A stretch of DNA of 64,000 bases from Deefgea piscis (GCF_019665785.1 NZ_CP081149.1:1426001-1490000), one strand, 5' to 3'; positions 37,982 through 48,222 are shown, numbered from the stretch's first letter. Numbers and translations: made by a program. The notes: a model not told the origin generated them from the letters alone.

Positions 37982-39574
37982 TTAAGTTTCTGCTAGCGCT
38001 CTTAGCGGTAATAATTCGTCGATGCGGCTGTTCGGCCAAGTGGGGAGCTTTTCTAGGGTGTCGGTGAGCCAGGCCATCGGGTCAAGGTCGTTGAGTTTGG
38101 CGGTGCCCAGTAGCGTTTGAATTGCGGCAGCGCGTTGACCGGCGCGCTCGCTCCCCGCAAATAACCAGTTCTTTTTGCCAATCGCAATCGGCCGAATGCT
38201 GTTTTCGACCGGATTGTTATCGATTGGCGCGATGCCGCTTTGGGCGTAGCGTTCAAGCGCCGTCCAACGCCGTTGGCTGTAAATGATCGCTTTCGCGAGT
38301 GCGCTATTGGGCGCAACTTTGCTACCGGTTTCATCCAGCCAAATTTTGAATTCGAGCAGTTTAGGTTGCGCTTGTTGCTGCCGTAGCGCTCGGCGTTGTT
38401 CGGGGTTTAAATCTTTGGCCTGCGCTTCTAGTGCATACAATTCGCCAATTCGACGCAGTGCCTCTGCGGCAATCGGGCTGCCGTTGGCTTGATGCAATTC
38501 GAAGAATTTGCGCCGTGCGTGCGCCCAGCAGCCCAGCTCAATCACGCCGGTTTTGAACAGCGCTTTGTAGCCGCCATAGTCGTCGACCATCAATTGACCT
38601 TGCCAATCGGCGAGGAAATCTCGGACGTGTTGACCCGAGCGACCACCTTGATAGTCGAACAAAATGATCGGCGCACTGCCACTCAAAGGCGTATTGCGAT
38701 ACGCCCATAAATACGCGGTTTTGGTTTTGCCTTTGCCCGGATCAAGCTGTTTGACTGGCGTTTCATCGGCATGCAGCACCGTTTCGCCTTTCAATCGTTC
38801 ACGCAATCGATCCGCCAATGGCTGCAACCACCAGCCAACGGTGCCTACCCAGCTGGCCAGCGTGGTTTCCGCTAACGGCACTTCGCTGCGTTCAGCGATT
38901 TGTCGTAGCCGATACAGCGGTAAATGATCAATGTATTTGCTGACCATCACCCACGCCAAAGTGGCCGCAGTGGGTAAACCGCCATTGATGATCGCCGCCG
39001 GAATCGGCGCAGCGCTCATCGTTTGGCAGCTGCGGCAAGCGTATTGCGGGCGAATGTGGCGCAACACGCTAAACACCGCCGGTTGCACATGCAGTTGCTC
39101 GCTGATGTCTTCGCCGACTTTAACTAAACCCTGACCACATTGGCCGCAACTGCATGATTCAGGCTCGTGAACCATATCGGTACGCGGCAAATGCGCCGGT
39201 AAGGCTTGGCGACCTGCGCGAATGCGTGGCTTTTTATCGCTGACCTCGGGGGTGTTGTTGGCTTGCTCGGCGGCGAGTTTGGCTTCCAGCGCCGCCATAT
39301 CGGCATCGAGGGCTTCTTCAAACAAATCTCGCTGCTCGCGATTCATCACTTCGGTCTTAGCGCCATAACGCATGCGGCGCAGATAGGCCAATTCCATCGT
39401 TAGCGCTTCGATGGTTTGCGTTTTATTTTGGATGTCGGAGACGTATTGTTTGAGTTGTTGATCTTGCTGAGTGACTAATTCAGTATGCTGAGCAAGGAGT
39501 ACCGACTGCGCCAAAATCGCCGCGCGGACTGCGGCGGGTAGGTTTGAATTGGCGAGTTCTTGAGCGAGATCCAT
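37982..39574 (-). CDS. tnpC: IS66 transposase TnpC, copy A
   Basis: 530 residues. The N-terminal coiled coil (QQDQQLKQYVSDIQNKTQTIEALTMELAYLRRMRYG) is followed by a zinc-finger region (CSCGQCGQ, CRSCQ) and a DDE core: HADETPVKQL, MVDDYGGYKALF, and Glu in NNPVENSIRPIAIGKKNW. The length and order match the IS66 transposase. It is the last gene of the tnpABC set. Confidence 0.95.
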   Translation of the reverse strand: MDLAQELANSNLPAAVRAAILAQSVLLAQHTELVTQQDQQLKQYVSDIQNKTQTIEALTMELAYLRRMRYGAKTEVMNREQRDLFEEALDADMAALEAKLAAEQANNTPEVSDKKPRIRAGRQALPAHLPRTDMVHEPESCSCGQCGQGLVKVGEDISEQLHVQPAVFSVLRHIRPQYACRSCQTMSAAPIPAAIINGGLPTAATLAWVMVSKYIDHLPLYRLRQIAERSEVPLAETTLASWVGTVGWWLQPLADRLRERLKGETVLHADETPVKQLDPGKGKTKTAYLWAYRNTPLSGSAPIILFDYQGGRSGQHVRDFLADWQGQLMVDDYGGYKALFKTGVIELGCWAHARRKFFELHQANGSPIAAEALRRIGELYALEAQAKDLNPEQRRALRQQQAQPKLLEFKIWLDETGSKVAPNSALAKAIIYSQRRWTALERYAQSGIAPIDNNPVENSIRPIAIGKKNWLFAGSERAGQRAAAIQTLLGTAKLNDLDPMAWLTDTLEKLPTWPNSRIDELLPLRALAET

Positions 39575-39668
39575 GCTTTGATTTTACTGGGTATTGCCAT
39601 ACAAATCATATCCTTCATGATTTATAGGGTAATACTGCGACAACTATTTTATCCATCCGCAGCGTGAA

Positions 39669-40010
39669 TTAGTAGACATATTCTGGCAGCGGTGGCGGCG
39701 CTAATCGCTGCCAGTCGACACCGCTCACCAACCATTGCCACTGCGCCGCATCCAGCGTAAACACAGCATCGCCCGATTGTGGCCAAATAAATCGACCGTG
39801 ATGCAAACGCCGTTGCGCCAACCAGACGCCAGAGCGATCCCACAGCAACACTTTGAGGCGATTGCTGCGCTGATTGCGAAACGCATACGCTGCACCTTCG
39901 ACGGGTGAACGCTGCAAACAGGCGTGAATCTTGGCCGACAAACCCTCGATGCCAAGGCGCATATCGACCGGTTCGACGACCAATTGCAGCGAAGTGAATG
40001 GCGGCATCAT
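39669..40010 (-). CDS. tnpB: IS66 accessory protein TnpB, copy A
   Basis: 113 residues from the ATG at 40010, which overlaps the tnpA stop (ATGA). LQLVVEPVDMRLGIEGLSAKI, AYAFRNQRSNRLKVLLWDRSGVWLAQRRL and FIWPQ are the IS66 Orf2 signature. It is needed for transposition, but its mechanism is unknown. Confidence 0.92.
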   Translation of the reverse strand: MMPPFTSLQLVVEPVDMRLGIEGLSAKIHACLQRSPVEGAAYAFRNQRSNRLKVLLWDRSGVWLAQRRLHHGRFIWPQSGDAVFTLDAAQWQWLVSGVDWQRLAPPPLPEYVY

Positions 40011-40339
40011 GCCAAACCGCGCAATAACGCCGCGACCCAAGCCGGATCGGTCGCCGCAGGCAAAGTCAGGGTCACGCCGGAGGGGAAATTCAACTGCAAC
40101 TGCGCCGCAACGGGTGCGGGCCATTGTGCGGGCACGATGCTTGAAGCCGATGGTTTCGGAGCGATCTGCGGTTCGGTGATTGCAGCTGAAGATGCGTCGG
40201 CAGATTCGAGGCGGCTACGGCGCAGCCAACTGGAAAAAGTAGTGCGTTTAAGCTGGTGCACTCGGACAAACTCGGCTTGAGTTAAACCACTAGTCTGCCA
40301 ACGTTGAACCCATTGCAAAGCATCAATCCACCGTCCCAT
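40007..40339 (-). CDS. tnpA: IS66 accessory protein TnpA, copy A
   Basis: 110 residues from ATG 40339 (GGAG 6 bases upstream). The N-terminal helix-turn-helix WVQRWQTSGLTQAEFVRVHQLKRTTFSSWLRRSR is typical of IS66 Orf1. A Pro/Ala linker and a short beta segment (QLQLNFPSGVTLTLPAATDPAWVAALLRG) follow. Confidence 0.9.
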   Translation of the reverse strand: MGRWIDALQWVQRWQTSGLTQAEFVRVHQLKRTTFSSWLRRSRLESADASSAAITEPQIAPKPSASSIVPAQWPAPVAAQLQLNFPSGVTLTLPAATDPAWVAALLRGLA

Positions 40340-40415
40340 GCTGCGCTCCAAAAAATCAAAAGCGCAGCATGCCTGAATTAAAACGATAATTGAGGTGGAA
40401 CGGCTAAGCCCTTAC

Positions 40416-40952
40416 TTTTGGCTTGCCTCGCCATTCAATGATTTGATTCAAACTACGCACCACGCGCTCGGCCGGCAAAGAGAAATCAACATCAATCGCT
40501 AAACCCTCCCGATTAAAATCATCAATCACATTAAACAGGCGAATGCTGCGGCCATCGGCTAATTGATCGTGCATAAAATCCATCGACCACGTTTCATTGA
40601 TTTTCTCAGGCACTGCTAATGGTGCTGGCGTTGCACGAATTAAGCGTTTATTAGGCTTAATTCGCAGATTTAATTCTAAATCGCAATAAATCCGGTAGAC
40701 CCGTTTGTGATTCCAAGACTTTTTCTTGACGTTTCGTAGATGCAAAAAGCACAGACCAAAGCCCCATGTGCGATGAACTTGGGTAAGTTGCAGTAACGAA
40801 TCGGCAATTTTTTCATTTTCTGCGTCTAGTTTTGCCACATAGCGATAACAAGTCGTGCTGATCATAAAGCTAGCGCAAGCTGCACGAATCGAAACGGCCT
40901 TTGATTCAACGGCCCAGCGCGCCATCTCACGCCGCTGAGATGGCTTCACCAC
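40416..40952 (-). pseudogene. IS3-family OrfB transposase, 5' half
   Basis: Encodes the N-terminal domain ([22 protein letters not shown], then the HTH_21-like region) and the start of the DDE integrase core. The first Asp is in [30 protein letters not shown], followed by the second part. The frame is cut after ..IEWRGKPK by IS66 copy A; the remainder is at 37651-37949. Joining the halves and deleting one TTTTGGCT copy restores GKPKRIRSDNGPEY. Confidence 0.88.
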
Positions 40953-41212
40953 TTTTTTGCCATGGCTTCCTTGATGATGTCTGCCTGCATTTGAGCTTCG
41001 ATATACATCTTTTTAAGGCGCTTGTTTTCATCTTCCAGCTCTTTCATGCGCGTCATCATCGAGACGTCCATGCCGCCAAACTTAGCGCGCCACTTATAAA
41101 AAGAGGCCGAGCTCATGCCGTGTTCACGGCATAAATCAGGAACAGTGGAGCCGGCTTCGGCCTGCTTTAAAATCGCCATAATCTGGCTGTCAGAATAACG
41201 TGCTGCTTTCAT
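40946..41212 (-). CDS. IS3-family OrfA (helix-turn-helix subunit)
   Basis: 88 residues: [28 protein letters not shown], then [20 protein letters not shown], a helix-turn-helix. A leucine-zipper-like [19 protein letters not shown] and the ending AKKW follow. This is characteristic of IS407-group OrfA. The start is ATG 41212. OrfB would be made by a -1 frameshift near 40950. The gene is intact, but the element lacks a working OrfB. Confidence 0.88.
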   Translation of the reverse strand: MKAARYSDSQIMAILKQAEAGSTVPDLCREHGMSSASFYKWRAKFGGMDVSMMTRMKELEDENKRLKKMYIEAQMQADIIKEAMAKKW

Positions 41213-41474
41213 GTAGAAGCTCCTCAAAGACTGCGAGAAAATTCTACTTAAAAATGAGCTGGTTTGGTGGGGGGATTACCCAATGATCGGATCCGCACCA
41301 GGGACATATTTGCATTGATTCAGTTTAAGCTGAATATTGCTGCTAATGTTTTGACAGAAAAGGCCGTAAACCATCAGGTTGCAGCCCTCATTATTTGTGC
41401 CTAGTAGCAATGCTGTTCGGCCTTAGCAGTCACCCATAAGTTCTTTCAAAGCATTGCAATTGCCTTTGTTTTTC

Positions 41475-42395
41475 TTAACTAAGTTTTTTTGCCAAATTAA
41501 CTGAGTTCGCTGGTCGAGTGTTGATCACATTCAATATTAAGTCCCCCACAATTTGATTTGGAAGATGTCGCTGAACTGTAATGGCATAAAAATGCTCATA
41601 AACATTGGGCAAAATCATATAGCGGTGTAATTTCCCTAATTTTAGTTCGTCTTTCACGACCACTTCCGGCATTACGGTTAAGGCATTGCTATCGCGGGCA
41701 AGTAGCCGCATCATCGCCATGTCATCGGCCTCGGCGACGATTTTGGGCTGGAATTGGTGAAGAGCACAAAAAGCATCAAAAGCCGAGCGAATTGGACTTT
41801 CATCGACTGGCAAAATCCAATCTTGGGCGGCATAGTCGGCGGAAAAAATGGCGCCAAGTGCGAGTGTGGGTTGACCAATAATCGCCACGGGCTGCCTCGC
41901 GAGAAGCTGGCATTTCCATAAATTATCGTCGCTACCACTGACATCAATATTGCTCAGAACAATGTCGAGTTGATGGTTGGCTAGTTCATTCAGTAGCCGT
42001 GCTTGCCCTCTTGCGTGTAGCGAGTATTTGCTGTTGCCTTGTTGAATCAACGGCTCGATAAAACTCTCAATAAAATTACGCGACATCGTCGCTAGCATGC
42101 CAATTTTGATCGTCCGCTGCTGGGTATTTTCCCCTGTCAGTAACAGCGATTCTAATTCCCCGCCTTTTCTAAAAATCTCATCCGCATAGGAAAAAGTGGT
42201 TTGGCCGATTTCAGTCAAAATCAGCCTGCGTCCTTGCCGCGCGAATAATTGCACGCCCATATTGTGTTCAAGTTGTGCGATTTGCGAGGACAGTGCTGAC
42301 TGAGAAACATGTAGACGTTCTGCTGCTTTGGTGAGATTACCTTCCTTAGCAACTTGCCAAAAGTAGTTGAGGTGGTGGTAATTGAGTTTACTCAT
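41475..42395 (-). CDS. LysR-family regulator divergent from dabB
   Basis: 306 residues. The N-terminal winged helix-turn-helix is LNYHHLNYFWQVAKEGNLTKAAERLHVSQSALSSQIAQLE, followed by the linker helix and a periplasmic-binding-like effector domain (IKIGMLATMSRNFIESFIEPLI and onward). 'HLNYFW.VAKEGNLTKAAE' is typical of the NhaR/CbbR-like branch. It is divergently transcribed from the dabB-dabA operon, so it probably controls inorganic-carbon uptake. An A+T-rich dyad lies in the 104-base gap between them. Confidence 0.9.
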   Translation of the reverse strand: MSKLNYHHLNYFWQVAKEGNLTKAAERLHVSQSALSSQIAQLEHNMGVQLFARQGRRLILTEIGQTTFSYADEIFRKGGELESLLLTGENTQQRTIKIGMLATMSRNFIESFIEPLIQQGNSKYSLHARGQARLLNELANHQLDIVLSNIDVSGSDDNLWKCQLLARQPVAIIGQPTLALGAIFSADYAAQDWILPVDESPIRSAFDAFCALHQFQPKIVAEADDMAMMRLLARDSNALTVMPEVVVKDELKLGKLHRYMILPNVYEHFYAITVQRHLPNQIVGDLILNVINTRPANSVNLAKKLS

Positions 42396-42407
42396 TTACG
42401 TTCTCTA

Positions 42408-42439
42408 AAATAGAATTATTTGTTAATAATAATCTATTT
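42408..42439. promoter_or_regulatory. Candidate LysR operator between lysR and dabB
   Basis: Inverted repeat AAATAGA (42408-42414) / TCTATTT (42433-42439), enclosing ATTATT..AATAAT sub-arms, in the 104-base divergent gap. Size and place suit a LysR-type binding site. It is the only strong dyad there. Confidence 0.5.
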
Positions 42440-42499
42440 TTATTAATCTTGGTGTCATGTGATACTCCTTTCACCGCAACGAACCATAAGGAGATCAAA

Positions 42500-44032
42500 A
42501 TGCAGCTGAGTATTCTTTTGACTTATTCCCTGCCAGCCGTGGTCCTATTACCACTACTGGCCGTCACGCCTAATTCCTCACGTTGGGCAAGGGCGCAAAT
42601 AGCAACAGGGCTTGCCGCTGCTTTGGCTTTGATTTCATGGTTACTCTTAATCACTACTGGTGCGCCGCAGTCCTCGCTGGGTTGGTTCAATCCAAGCATC
42701 TTGAATGTCACTATGCTAGTTTTGATCAGTTTTATTGCTTGGATTGTACTGAACTATGCCAAAACCAATTTTGAGTCTGATGGCGATAATCAACGATTTT
42801 TACGTTGGTTTCTGCTAACAGTGTGTGCGGTGATGGTGACGGTGGCGAGTAATCACTTGTTGGTGTTCTGGCTTGGTTGGGTTGCAATCAGTTTGAGCAT
42901 GCATCAGTTGCTGATGTTTTATCCCAACCGAAATCGGGCCGCACTGGCAGCACATAAAAAGTTTATTTTTGCTCGGCTTGCCGAACTCTGTTTGGCGGTG
43001 GCGTTTGGTTTGTTATACAGCCAGCACTCTACATTCCTTATCACAGAAATCTTGCATGAAGTATCGAATGCACCGCTGAATGCAGTACACCAAGTCGCTG
43101 CATTTTTGATTGCCTTGGCGGCCTTGATCAAGTGTGCGCAATTGCCACTGCATGGCTGGTTGATTCAGGTTGTTGAGTCGCCAACGCCGGTCTCTGCCCT
43201 CATGCATGCTGGTGTAATCAATATGGGTGGTTTTTTACTACTGTTGTTTGCACCCTTGTTTGGTCTGGCCCTCGCCGCTCAATGGCTGGTTTTAATTGTG
43301 GCGGGCCTCACTACGGTGATTGCCGCTTTGGTGATGATGACTCGTATCAGTATCAAGGTACGTTTGGCTTGGTCGACCACGGCGCAAATGGGTTTAATGC
43401 TAGTGGAGTGTGCGCTGGGTCTGTATGAATTGGCCTTCCTGCATCTGCTCGCACATTCTTGCTACAAAGCGTATGCATTCTTAAATTCAGGAAATGCCGT
43501 CGATGAGGCTATGCAAAAGCAGTTTTTGGCAGTGCCCCTGCCTAATTTGCAGGGCTGGGTATTGGCTGGCACCATCTCTTTAGGCTTGTTGTTGGGCTTG
43601 AAATGGGCTGTTGGTTTACCTGCTCCGCTCAGCCCTTGGTTACTGATCGGCTTTGCGATGATGTTTACGCTAGCGATACGATTTAGCCAGTTACAGACCT
43701 TATCGTGGCTGAAAAGTTTGCTGATGTGTATTGCCTTGCTAGCTAGTTATTACCTCTTGAAAACCAGTGTGGCTCTGATGTTGCCCGTGGTTGAACATAG
43801 TTACAGCGTAGCGGCGGATCTTTGGATTAGTGGGCTGTTCCTTAGCTTATTAGTCTTGAATTTTTTACTGCAATATCGCGCAGATCGCCTTGCAGTGAAA
43901 AAGCTCTTTATCGCACTCAATGCTGGGTTTTATTTAGATGAATGGTCTAGCCGAATCACTTTAAAACTATGGGCCATTAGCCTGCCAAAAAATGCCGTAC
44001 AAACTCGTTTGAGCCTTCTGGGGGAGAAATAA
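42500..44032 (+). CDS. dabB: DabB: membrane subunit of the DAB inorganic-carbon pump (NuoL-like)
   Basis: 510 residues with about 14 hydrophobic segments, of the proton-translocating Mrp/NuoL type. Key residues include LVFWLGWVAISLSMHQLL and the Lys/His-bearing helices IKCAQLPLHGWLIQVVESPTPVSALMHAGVINMGGFLL, the quinone-independent proton-channel signature. It lacks the other complex I genes around it and is followed 1 base later by dabA, which marks it as DabB. DabB is thought to use proton motive force to drive CO2-to-bicarbonate conversion by DabA. The start is ATG 42500 after AAGGAG. Confidence 0.93.
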   Translation: MQLSILLTYSLPAVVLLPLLAVTPNSSRWARAQIATGLAAALALISWLLLITTGAPQSSLGWFNPSILNVTMLVLISFIAWIVLNYAKTNFESDGDNQRFLRWFLLTVCAVMVTVASNHLLVFWLGWVAISLSMHQLLMFYPNRNRAALAAHKKFIFARLAELCLAVAFGLLYSQHSTFLITEILHEVSNAPLNAVHQVAAFLIALAALIKCAQLPLHGWLIQVVESPTPVSALMHAGVINMGGFLLLLFAPLFGLALAAQWLVLIVAGLTTVIAALVMMTRISIKVRLAWSTTAQMGLMLVECALGLYELAFLHLLAHSCYKAYAFLNSGNAVDEAMQKQFLAVPLPNLQGWVLAGTISLGLLLGLKWAVGLPAPLSPWLLIGFAMMFTLAIRFSQLQTLSWLKSLLMCIALLASYYLLKTSVALMLPVVEHSYSVAADLWISGLFLSLLVLNFLLQYRADRLAVKKLFIALNAGFYLDEWSSRITLKLWAISLPKNAVQTRLSLLGEK

Positions 44033-44033
44033 A

Positions 44034-46478
44034 ATGTCAAAAGCAAATCACTCAACTCAATTAGGATCAGTTCGAGCTACAGCATTACTTGCGTGTGAGC
44101 GGATCGCGCCAGCATGGCCACTCGATCAATCGATGGCGGTCAATCCCTGGTGGAAAATGCGCGATTTGCCGATGTCAGCGGTGGCAGCGAAACTGCAAGC
44201 TTTAGGTGGTGTACATTTATTGATGCCCAAGTCCTATTATCGAGCGCAATGGCAAACTGAAATCAAGGATAGTCATTTGGCAAAAGCGGCTCAGGAGCTA
44301 GGGCTTGTTGCTTCAGAGACAGCGTTAGTGGCTTACTTGGCAATGCCAGAGCGCCACACTCATTGGTTAAATGTTTGTGATTTGCTCGATGCCGACCCTC
44401 GTCATCAGCACAAAATGCCATGGCGTGATGAGATCGTGCAGCAAATCAGTCAATTTACTGCGCTGTACTTTCAATACCCAGAGCATATGCAACAGCAGGT
44501 GGATGTCGACAATCATTTTTATCAAGGTTGGCTTGAGGTTATCCGCCAAGATGAAGGGATTGAAGTCTTGATGGGTGAGTCGGGATTGAACGCTCAGTTT
44601 GCACATCTGCCTGAACAAGCCGATGCACTCTTGGCGCAAGTTCATGCCGCGATGTTTGCGCAAGGCTTGCCTGAATCGGTGTTTGTTGATTACTGCTACG
44701 CCTTGCTGTTGGATATGCATGGCTGGGCGTCTTGGTTAGCTTATGGCGCATGGCAAGATGCGTTTGAAGGTAAGTCAAACACATTGCTGCTGCAATTACT
44801 GGCGGTACGGATGGCTTGGGATTGGGCGCTTTGGACTCAAACGCAAAGCCGTGACACGAAGCAATTTGCGCAATTACAACGGCAATTTGGACTGCAACTG
44901 CAGCAGTCAGCTCAACTTGAGCAAAGCTGGTACGCCACACAGCAGTATCTGTGGGTCTGGCAGCGGGCACTTGAATATGCGTATCAGCAACCGCTACATG
45001 AACAATTGGTTCGCTGTGAGGCTACACCTGTGCAGAATCAGCAACTACAGGCCATTTTTTGTATCGATGTGCGTTCAGAACCCATGCGCCGAGCGCTTGA
45101 GGCACAAAGCCCTGCGATTCAGACTTTAGGTTTTGCTGGGTTTTTTGGCTTACCCATCGAATATTCAGTATCGGGTAGCCAATATACTCGTCCGCAACTA
45201 CCTGGCTTACTAAAGGCATCGATTCGCGTTGAGCAAACGGGTTCAGCAAAATCGCGGCAATCGGTAGCGGGTGGATTACATGGCCAAGTGGCGGAGAAAC
45301 AAACGGGTGATGCGGCACCTGCGACCTTCGGTATTGTGGAGGCAAAGGGCTTGTATCGTGCGGTGAATTTGGTGAAGAACACTTTTTTCCCGGGAACAGC
45401 AGTGCACAGCATCAATCAAATCGATTTGGAAGGACCTTGGACGCTCAGCAGTCATGGCCGCGAACTGACCGATGCAGAGCTGGCCAAAATGGCGGCCGGA
45501 ATTTTAGGTGCGATGGGCTTGAAAAGCGATTTTGCGCCAGCTGTTCTCTTAGTGGGGCACGGTAGCAGCTCAACGAACAACCCTCATGCGGCAGGGCTCG
45601 ATTGTGGCGCTTGCGGCGGTCAATCGGGTGAAGTGAATGTGAAAGTATTGGCGCAAGTATTGAATACGGCCGGCGTGCGCGCTGAGTTGAGCGTGCTGGG
45701 TATCCACATTCCTACGCAAACGCAATTTGTGGCCGCGCTGCACAATACCACCACGGATAAATTTGTTTGTTTTGGTGTTGAAGGATCGTATCTATGGCAA
45801 AGCTGGTTGCGCCAAGCAACAGCGCAAGCACAAAAAGCACGTGCTTTGAGTGTGGGCATCACGAATGAAGACGCAAAAGTGCTGGATCGTTTGTTTCAGC
45901 AGCGTGCGAAAGATTGGGCGCAAATCCGCCCAGAGTGGGGCTTGGCTAATAATGCCGCGTTTATCGTTGCTCCGCGCGCGATGACGCAACGTTTGGATTT
46001 GGCTGGACGCAGTTTTCTGCACGATTACAAATATCAGGAAGACACGGGTTTTAGCGTGCTTGAGTTGATCATGACCGCCCCGATGGTCGTGACGAACTGG
46101 ATTAACTTGCAATATTACGCATCGGTGACGGATAACCTGAAATACGGCAGTGGCAATAAATTGCTGCACAACGTGGTTGGTGGGAATTACGGTGTATTTG
46201 AAGGCAATGGCGGCGATTTGCGGGTGGGTTTATCGATGCAATCAATCCATGACGGTGAAAATTGGCGACATCATCCGCTGCGCCTCAGTGTTTACATCGC
46301 CGCGCCGAGGGACGCCATCGAGGCCATTATCGTGAAGCATCAAGCAGTGGCTGATTTAATTCAAAACCAATGGCTGTTTTTGTTCCAATGGGATACCGAC
46401 TTGAAGCAAATCTGGCAGTACAGCGCTGGCCAGTGGCAATTAGTGCACGCGGAACGGGAGGTCGAATGCGTACTTTAA
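44034..46478 (+). CDS. dabA: DabA: zinc-binding carbonic-anhydrase-like subunit (DUF2309)
   Basis: 814 residues. The predicted zinc site is Cys343 and Asp345 ([17 protein letters not shown]), His509 ([16 protein letters not shown]) and Cys524 ([11 protein letters not shown]). These match the spacing of the proven DabA ligands in Halothiobacillus, including the CID pair and the 15-residue His-Cys step. VKNTFFPG and the C-terminal [22 protein letters not shown] are also typical. DabA with DabB accumulates bicarbonate in the cytosol. It is translationally coupled to dabB and overlapped at its end by cysD. Confidence 0.94.
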   Translation: MSKANHSTQLGSVRATALLACERIAPAWPLDQSMAVNPWWKMRDLPMSAVAAKLQALGGVHLLMPKSYYRAQWQTEIKDSHLAKAAQELGLVASETALVAYLAMPERHTHWLNVCDLLDADPRHQHKMPWRDEIVQQISQFTALYFQYPEHMQQQVDVDNHFYQGWLEVIRQDEGIEVLMGESGLNAQFAHLPEQADALLAQVHAAMFAQGLPESVFVDYCYALLLDMHGWASWLAYGAWQDAFEGKSNTLLLQLLAVRMAWDWALWTQTQSRDTKQFAQLQRQFGLQLQQSAQLEQSWYATQQYLWVWQRALEYAYQQPLHEQLVRCEATPVQNQQLQAIFCIDVRSEPMRRALEAQSPAIQTLGFAGFFGLPIEYSVSGSQYTRPQLPGLLKASIRVEQTGSAKSRQSVAGGLHGQVAEKQTGDAAPATFGIVEAKGLYRAVNLVKNTFFPGTAVHSINQIDLEGPWTLSSHGRELTDAELAKMAAGILGAMGLKSDFAPAVLLVGHGSSSTNNPHAAGLDCGACGGQSGEVNVKVLAQVLNTAGVRAELSVLGIHIPTQTQFVAALHNTTTDKFVCFGVEGSYLWQSWLRQATAQAQKARALSVGITNEDAKVLDRLFQQRAKDWAQIRPEWGLANNAAFIVAPRAMTQRLDLAGRSFLHDYKYQEDTGFSVLELIMTAPMVVTNWINLQYYASVTDNLKYGSGNKLLHNVVGGNYGVFEGNGGDLRVGLSMQSIHDGENWRHHPLRLSVYIAAPRDAIEAIIVKHQAVADLIQNQWLFLFQWDTDLKQIWQYSAGQWQLVHAEREVECVL

Positions 46479-47386
46479 GCAATCTACAAAATTTAGAAGC
46501 TGAGGCGATTCATATTATGCGGGAGGTCGCCGCCAGCTTTGATAAGCCGTGCATGTTTTATTCCATCGGTAAAGATTCGACGGTGATGTTGCACTTGGCC
46601 AAGAAAGCGTTTGCACCTGGCCCCGTGCCGTTCACCTTGTTGCATATCGATACGACATGGGAATTTGCCGAAATGGCAAAGTTTCGTGATGAATTGGTCG
46701 CCAAGAACCAATTGCGGCTGGAAGTGTATGTCAATCGCGAAGCGTTGGCACAAGGCGTACATCCAGTTGAATCGGGATCGGTCAAATACAACGATCAGAT
46801 GAAAACGCAGGCCTTAAAGCAAGCCTTGCAAATCCATCAATATGATGCGGCTTTAGGTGGGGCACGGCGCGACGAGGAAAAATCTCGCGCAAAAGAGCGG
46901 ATTTTTTCAGTACGGGATGCGCATCAAGTATGGGACCCGAAAAATCAGCGCCCCGAGCTGTGGCAATTGTATAACTCGCAAATCAATCAAGGTGAATCGG
47001 TGCGGGTTTTTCCATTGTCAAACTGGACCGAACTCGATATTTGGCACTACATTTTGAAAGAAAATATCGAGCTCGTTTCGATGTACTTTGCTAAGCCAAG
47101 GCTCACATGGATTAGCGATGAGACGGGGCAGCCATTTATTTTGGATGATGACCGGATGCTGCCCTATTTAAGCGAAACGGAACGCCAGAGCATTGCAGTT
47201 CGTTCAGTGCGTTGCCGCACTTTGGGCTGCTATCCACAGACTGGCGCAGTGCTAAGCGATGCAGATCGAGTCGAAGACATTATCAAGGAATTGCTGATGA
47301 GCAAATCCAGTGAGCGAGAAGGACGAATGCTGGACAAGGATCAAGTGGGCTCAATGGAAAAGAAAAAACGTGAGGGGTATTTTTAG
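46466..47386 (+). CDS. cysD: Sulfate adenylyltransferase small subunit CysD
   Basis: 306 residues of the PAPS-reductase/ATP-pyrophosphatase superfamily. The PP-loop is [13 protein letters not shown] (residues ~32-44). [46 protein letters not shown] and [13 protein letters not shown] are strong CysD matches, and the length equals the family. CysD transfers AMP to sulfate together with the GTPase CysN. No cysN is found in this window. The start ATG lies within the last 13 bases of dabA, behind GGGAGG, so it is coupled to the carbon pump operon. Why is unknown. Confidence 0.94.
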   Translation: MRTLSNLQNLEAEAIHIMREVAASFDKPCMFYSIGKDSTVMLHLAKKAFAPGPVPFTLLHIDTTWEFAEMAKFRDELVAKNQLRLEVYVNREALAQGVHPVESGSVKYNDQMKTQALKQALQIHQYDAALGGARRDEEKSRAKERIFSVRDAHQVWDPKNQRPELWQLYNSQINQGESVRVFPLSNWTELDIWHYILKENIELVSMYFAKPRLTWISDETGQPFILDDDRMLPYLSETERQSIAVRSVRCRTLGCYPQTGAVLSDADRVEDIIKELLMSKSSEREGRMLDKDQVGSMEKKKREGYF

Positions 47387-47430
47387 ATGAAATTGTCTGT
47401 AATCGTACAACAGTTAGTGCGAATTTGAGC

Positions 47431-48222
47431 ATGTCATTGAATCGATATGAAGGACGGCTAGTCATTGTTGCTAGCCGTCATGACAAGGCCGCAGCCATTG
47501 CGCGTCCCATGACAAAATTGCTGGGAGTTCACCTTTGGAGCCCTCCGGATCTAGATACCGATCAATTCGGGACATTCAGTGGTGATGTGCCTCGCCCTGG
47601 TACGCCCGTTGAAATGCTGCATGCCAAAATAGCCTTGTGCCGAAAAATCATGCCAAACCCGATCATGATTGCGAGCGAGGGTGCTTATACTCAGCATCCA
47701 TTTTTTACGAGCCTTGCCTTAGCGCACGAATGGATGATTTGGGATGATGCTGATAACGGCTTTCAGTTAATTGAACATAAAACGGCCATCACCCCAAACT
47801 ACTATGCTGCGCGATTAGAGACAAACGCTCAATTTGAGTTACTGCTTCAACGATGCGGCTGGCCGAAGCTGGCCGTGACGCTGCATGCTGCGGACTTGAA
47901 AGTGCCCAGTTATAAAGGGCTGCGAACAGAATCAGAGATTCAAGCCGCATTTAAGACTTTGCAGGGCGCTGGAGCCCAACAAATACAAATAGCCACCGAT
48001 ATGCGCGCTCATTTACACCCTTATCGGCAGCGCACGATCAGACATTTGGCAGCAAGACTAGCCCGACGAGTTCGAATAGCTTGCCCACAGTGCCACCAGT
48101 ATGGCTTTGGAAAACGACACATTGAGTCGGGTTTAAAATGCACAGACTGCCATACACCTACGAATCAAATGAATGCAATGTGCCTACAGTGCGACCATTG
48201 TGGCTACAGAAAAAATACATGG

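Larger units (their letters stand above)
37950..40415 (-). mobile_element. IS66-family element, copy A (intact)
   Basis: 2466 bp with imperfect inverted repeats GTAAGCGCTCAGCCGCTCCACC (left) and, on the complement of the right end, GTAAGGGCTTAGCCGTTCC. It is flanked by the 8-bp direct repeat TTTTGGCT (37942-37949 and 40416-40423), the size expected for IS66. It carries tnpA, tnpB and tnpC, all intact. Confidence 0.95.
37612..41280 (-). mobile_element. IS3-family (IS407-type) element, itself interrupted by IS66
   Basis: Terminal inverted repeats GGTAATCCCCCCAC (37612-37625) and its exact complement (41267-41280) are flanked by the direct repeat CAAT, the 4-bp duplication typical of the IS407 group. 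Without the IS66 insert the element is about 1.2 kb. OrfA and the two halves of OrfB are on the minus strand. Confidence 0.9.
37388..41318 (+). pseudogene. Small conserved gene interrupted by an IS3-family element
   Basis: The first part (37388-37611) encodes MFDENDLINSSLTQKY through DWTLEVVDQYNNSTVWDGEFETDQQALDCFF to GIEAM. After removing the IS and one copy of its CAAT duplication, the frame continues at 41285-41318 as ...IGSAPGTYLH and stops. The restored protein has 85 residues and reads through cleanly, so the insertion is recent. It resembles small conserved cytosolic proteins with 'WTLEVVD..NNSTVWDD.F.TD..AL' but I know no function. As it stands the frame runs into the IS and gains a foreign tail. 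Confidence 0.8.

Noticed and set aside
37082..41430. Integron attC sites at the TGCTGTTCGGCCTTAGC repeats
   Set aside because: No core GTTRRRY/RYYYAAC pair and no integrase; more likely small terminator-like repeats.
42500..44032. Complex I NuoL or an Mrp antiporter subunit instead of DabB
   Set aside because: No other nuo or mrp genes are present, and the gene is followed after one base by dabA.
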